Source of the DNA: an uncultured Ruegeria sp.
GTDB lineage: Bacteria > Pseudomonadota > Alphaproteobacteria > Rhodobacterales > Rhodobacteraceae
DNA length: 64,000 nucleotides
Reading direction: 5' to 3'
Assembly (NCBI RefSeq): GCF_947497005.1
Contig: NZ_CANMFF010000009.1
Location: 1-64,000, forward strand
Position 1 is the stretch's first letter, and every line of letters begins with the position of its first letter. Below are positions 62,965-64,000 of this stretch, in pieces. A program made the position numbers and the translations under genes. A model generated the notes under the pieces. It was not told where the DNA came from. It searched no databases and worked only from the letters and a program-made list of their open reading frames with translations.

Positions 62965-63141
62965 GTGACCATCGAAGCGCCGGAAACCAAGATCGTCGAA
63001 ACCGCCCGTGTCGCCTGTGACGGCGGCGAAGGCGCATTGGGCCATCCGCGCGTCTGGCTGCAAATCCCTGAGGACACAGGTTGGGTCGAGTGTCCCTATT
63101 GCGACTGCAAGTATGTTCTGAAGGGCACAGAGCAGGGCTGA
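62965..63141 (+). CDS. Zinc-finger CHCC-domain small protein
   Basis: A 58-residue protein starting at GTG, with AAGGA about ten bases before. [19 protein letters not shown] and [11 protein letters not shown] give the Cys/His zinc site of the zf-CHCC family, related to NDUFS6 of complex I. Such small proteins are common in Rhodobacterales. Confidence 0.85.
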   Translation: MTIEAPETKIVETARVACDGGEGALGHPRVWLQIPEDTGWVECPYCDCKYVLKGTEQG

Positions 63142-63223
63142 TTGCCTTCTCAATCAGGTTTCGCCCAAATTTCACCGCGATTTTGATGGAAGTGCTTTGG
63201 CGCAGCCATCCTAGGTGAGTGTG

Positions 63224-63694
63224 ATGACCGACATTCCAGTCACAGACAATGCTAACCCGGTTTTCGGTTGGGTCGGGTTTTGCATCGCTTCTTTAGCGTT
63301 ATTTGCCGCTTTGCTTGCATTTTGGGCGGGCCCGTTTGCACCTCAGCAATCCACGGGCGTGTCGCTGGGTGAACTGGCTGCCGAGATTGGCAAATCGACG
63401 CTTCGGGCCGCGGCAGGTATGGAGCAACCCGCGCCTGTTGCCCACGCCCGTGATCTGGATGATTTCCTGCGGATCGGTGTCGCCATGATGGGCGGGCTGG
63501 CCATCGTCATCTCGGTCATTGGAATCCTGCGTCACGAAAAGCGGCGTCCGGCCGTTGCCGGAATGGTCATTGGCACGGGTGCGATACTGTTCCAGTTCTT
63601 CGCTTTTGCGTTTTTCGCTTTCCTCGGTGTGCTGGTCATTATGGCATTTCTACATAGTTTCTCAGACTTCTTTACCGGTCTATTTGGTGGTTAA
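63224..63694 (+). CDS. Unknown membrane protein
   Basis: About 156 residues with three hydrophobic segments (VGFCIASLALFAALLAFWAG, VAMMGGLAIVISVIGIL, and a long phenylalanine-rich one ILFQFFAFAFFAFLGVLVIMAF). No family is recognised. The ATG at 63224 follows AGGTGAG; a GTG at 63215 is also in frame. Confidence 0.7.
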   Translation: MTDIPVTDNANPVFGWVGFCIASLALFAALLAFWAGPFAPQQSTGVSLGELAAEIGKSTLRAAAGMEQPAPVAHARDLDDFLRIGVAMMGGLAIVISVIGILRHEKRRPAVAGMVIGTGAILFQFFAFAFFAFLGVLVIMAFLHSFSDFFTGLFGG

Positions 63695-63725
63695 CTGAGA
63701 TGGGCCTGCCGCCTATGAACAGTCT

Positions 63726-64000
63726 CTAACTAACAGGTTTTGAGGCGGTTTTGCACATTTCCGTGGTGTTAATATCGCCATATTCATTGCGCAGAAACTG
63801 TTCGACATTAAAGCCGGTCCATACGCGGAACGGTTCTCCATCGCTCAGAACACCGAGCCCGGTTGCGGTACCGGTCTCTGGATGTTGATAGGTGAAAAAG
63901 GCCCGCCCTGTGAGGGCATTGTCACAAGTTATATTGGCTTCACCCAAACCGAATGATCCTTTCGATAGCCATTCGCCGAAACATGCAAAGTTAGCACTGC
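63726..64000 (-). CDS. Partial hypothetical protein cut by the window edge
   Basis: The frame is open to the right edge of the window, so the N-terminus is outside. The visible C-terminal 90 residues include ALTGRAFFTYQHPETGTATG and GEPFRVWTGFNVEQFL, with no recognised domain. Confidence 0.6.
   Translation of the reverse strand, partial: SANFACFGEWLSKGSFGLGEANITCDNALTGRAFFTYQHPETGTATGLGVLSDGEPFRVWTGFNVEQFLRNEYGDINTTEMCKTASKPVS

Overview
The window is a chromosomal segment of a marine alphaproteobacterium of the Rhodobacterales (Roseobacter group). This rests on the petP-petR pair beside ilvE, the xseB-ispA-dxs run, petABC with a twin-arginine Rieske protein, a GTTC-N7-GTTC SOS box, a class II ribH2 under an FMN riboswitch, and the tRNA sequences. 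The core genes use GC-rich codons; several accessory genes are clearly AT-richer.

Layout. 1-2760: initiator tRNA-Met carrying a 2.65 kb insertion with one tyrosine integrase and one HEPN-motif cargo gene, bounded by a 45 bp direct repeat. 2944-12011: core genes (SPW-like membrane protein, AraC regulator, ilvE, petP, petR, HDAC-family deacetylase, xseB, ispA, dxs, a membrane protein). 12153-13331: a tRNA-Thr-like gene cut in two at its anticodon loop by about 1.1 kb that holds an intact tRNA-Thr(CGT) and one unknown membrane protein. 13569-17678: four-gene arsenic operon (ArsR-ArsC fusion, GAPDH, ArsJ, Acr3). 17751-28540: core metabolism (cobO, transporter, HD hydrolase, aroC, ribH2 with riboswitch, paiB-like, cytochrome c, petABC, mtaB, dapF).

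28761-44986: tRNA-Lys(TTT) carrying an integrative mobilizable element of about 16 kb (22 bp direct repeat). It holds an integrase, two small excision/regulatory-type proteins, an XRE regulator, a restriction cassette (type IIG enzyme, EVE-like plus GIY-YIG-like fusion, frameshifted Mrr), a LOTUS-like protein with an unknown partner, a toxin-antitoxin-like pair with palindromic operators, DUF1508 and HNH proteins, and a mobilization block. In that block two small mob genes lie in another frame inside the relaxase gene, as in ColE1 plasmids. 44987-47890 is relic DNA with a TniB-like ATPase lacking its transposase, a probable C-terminal fragment of a larger ATPase, and a start-less coding remnant.

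47891-64000 returns to the chromosome: a divergent stress-type cluster (two DUF3833 lipid-associated proteins, MFS, chalcone-isomerase-like protein, FAD oxidoreductase, opposite an SDR) with two matching TGATCC-N18-TATnnT promoters in its centre; SOS-regulated imuB and a short dnaE2 without imuA; class III alcohol dehydrogenase; truncated haemoglobin; an ABC ATPase; and small proteins.

The most unusual items are the split tRNA-Thr with its carried replacement, the nested mob genes, the EVE/GIY-YIG fusion in the restriction cassette, the LOTUS-like gene pair and the tiny HEPN island. All functions are inferred from reading sequence without database search.
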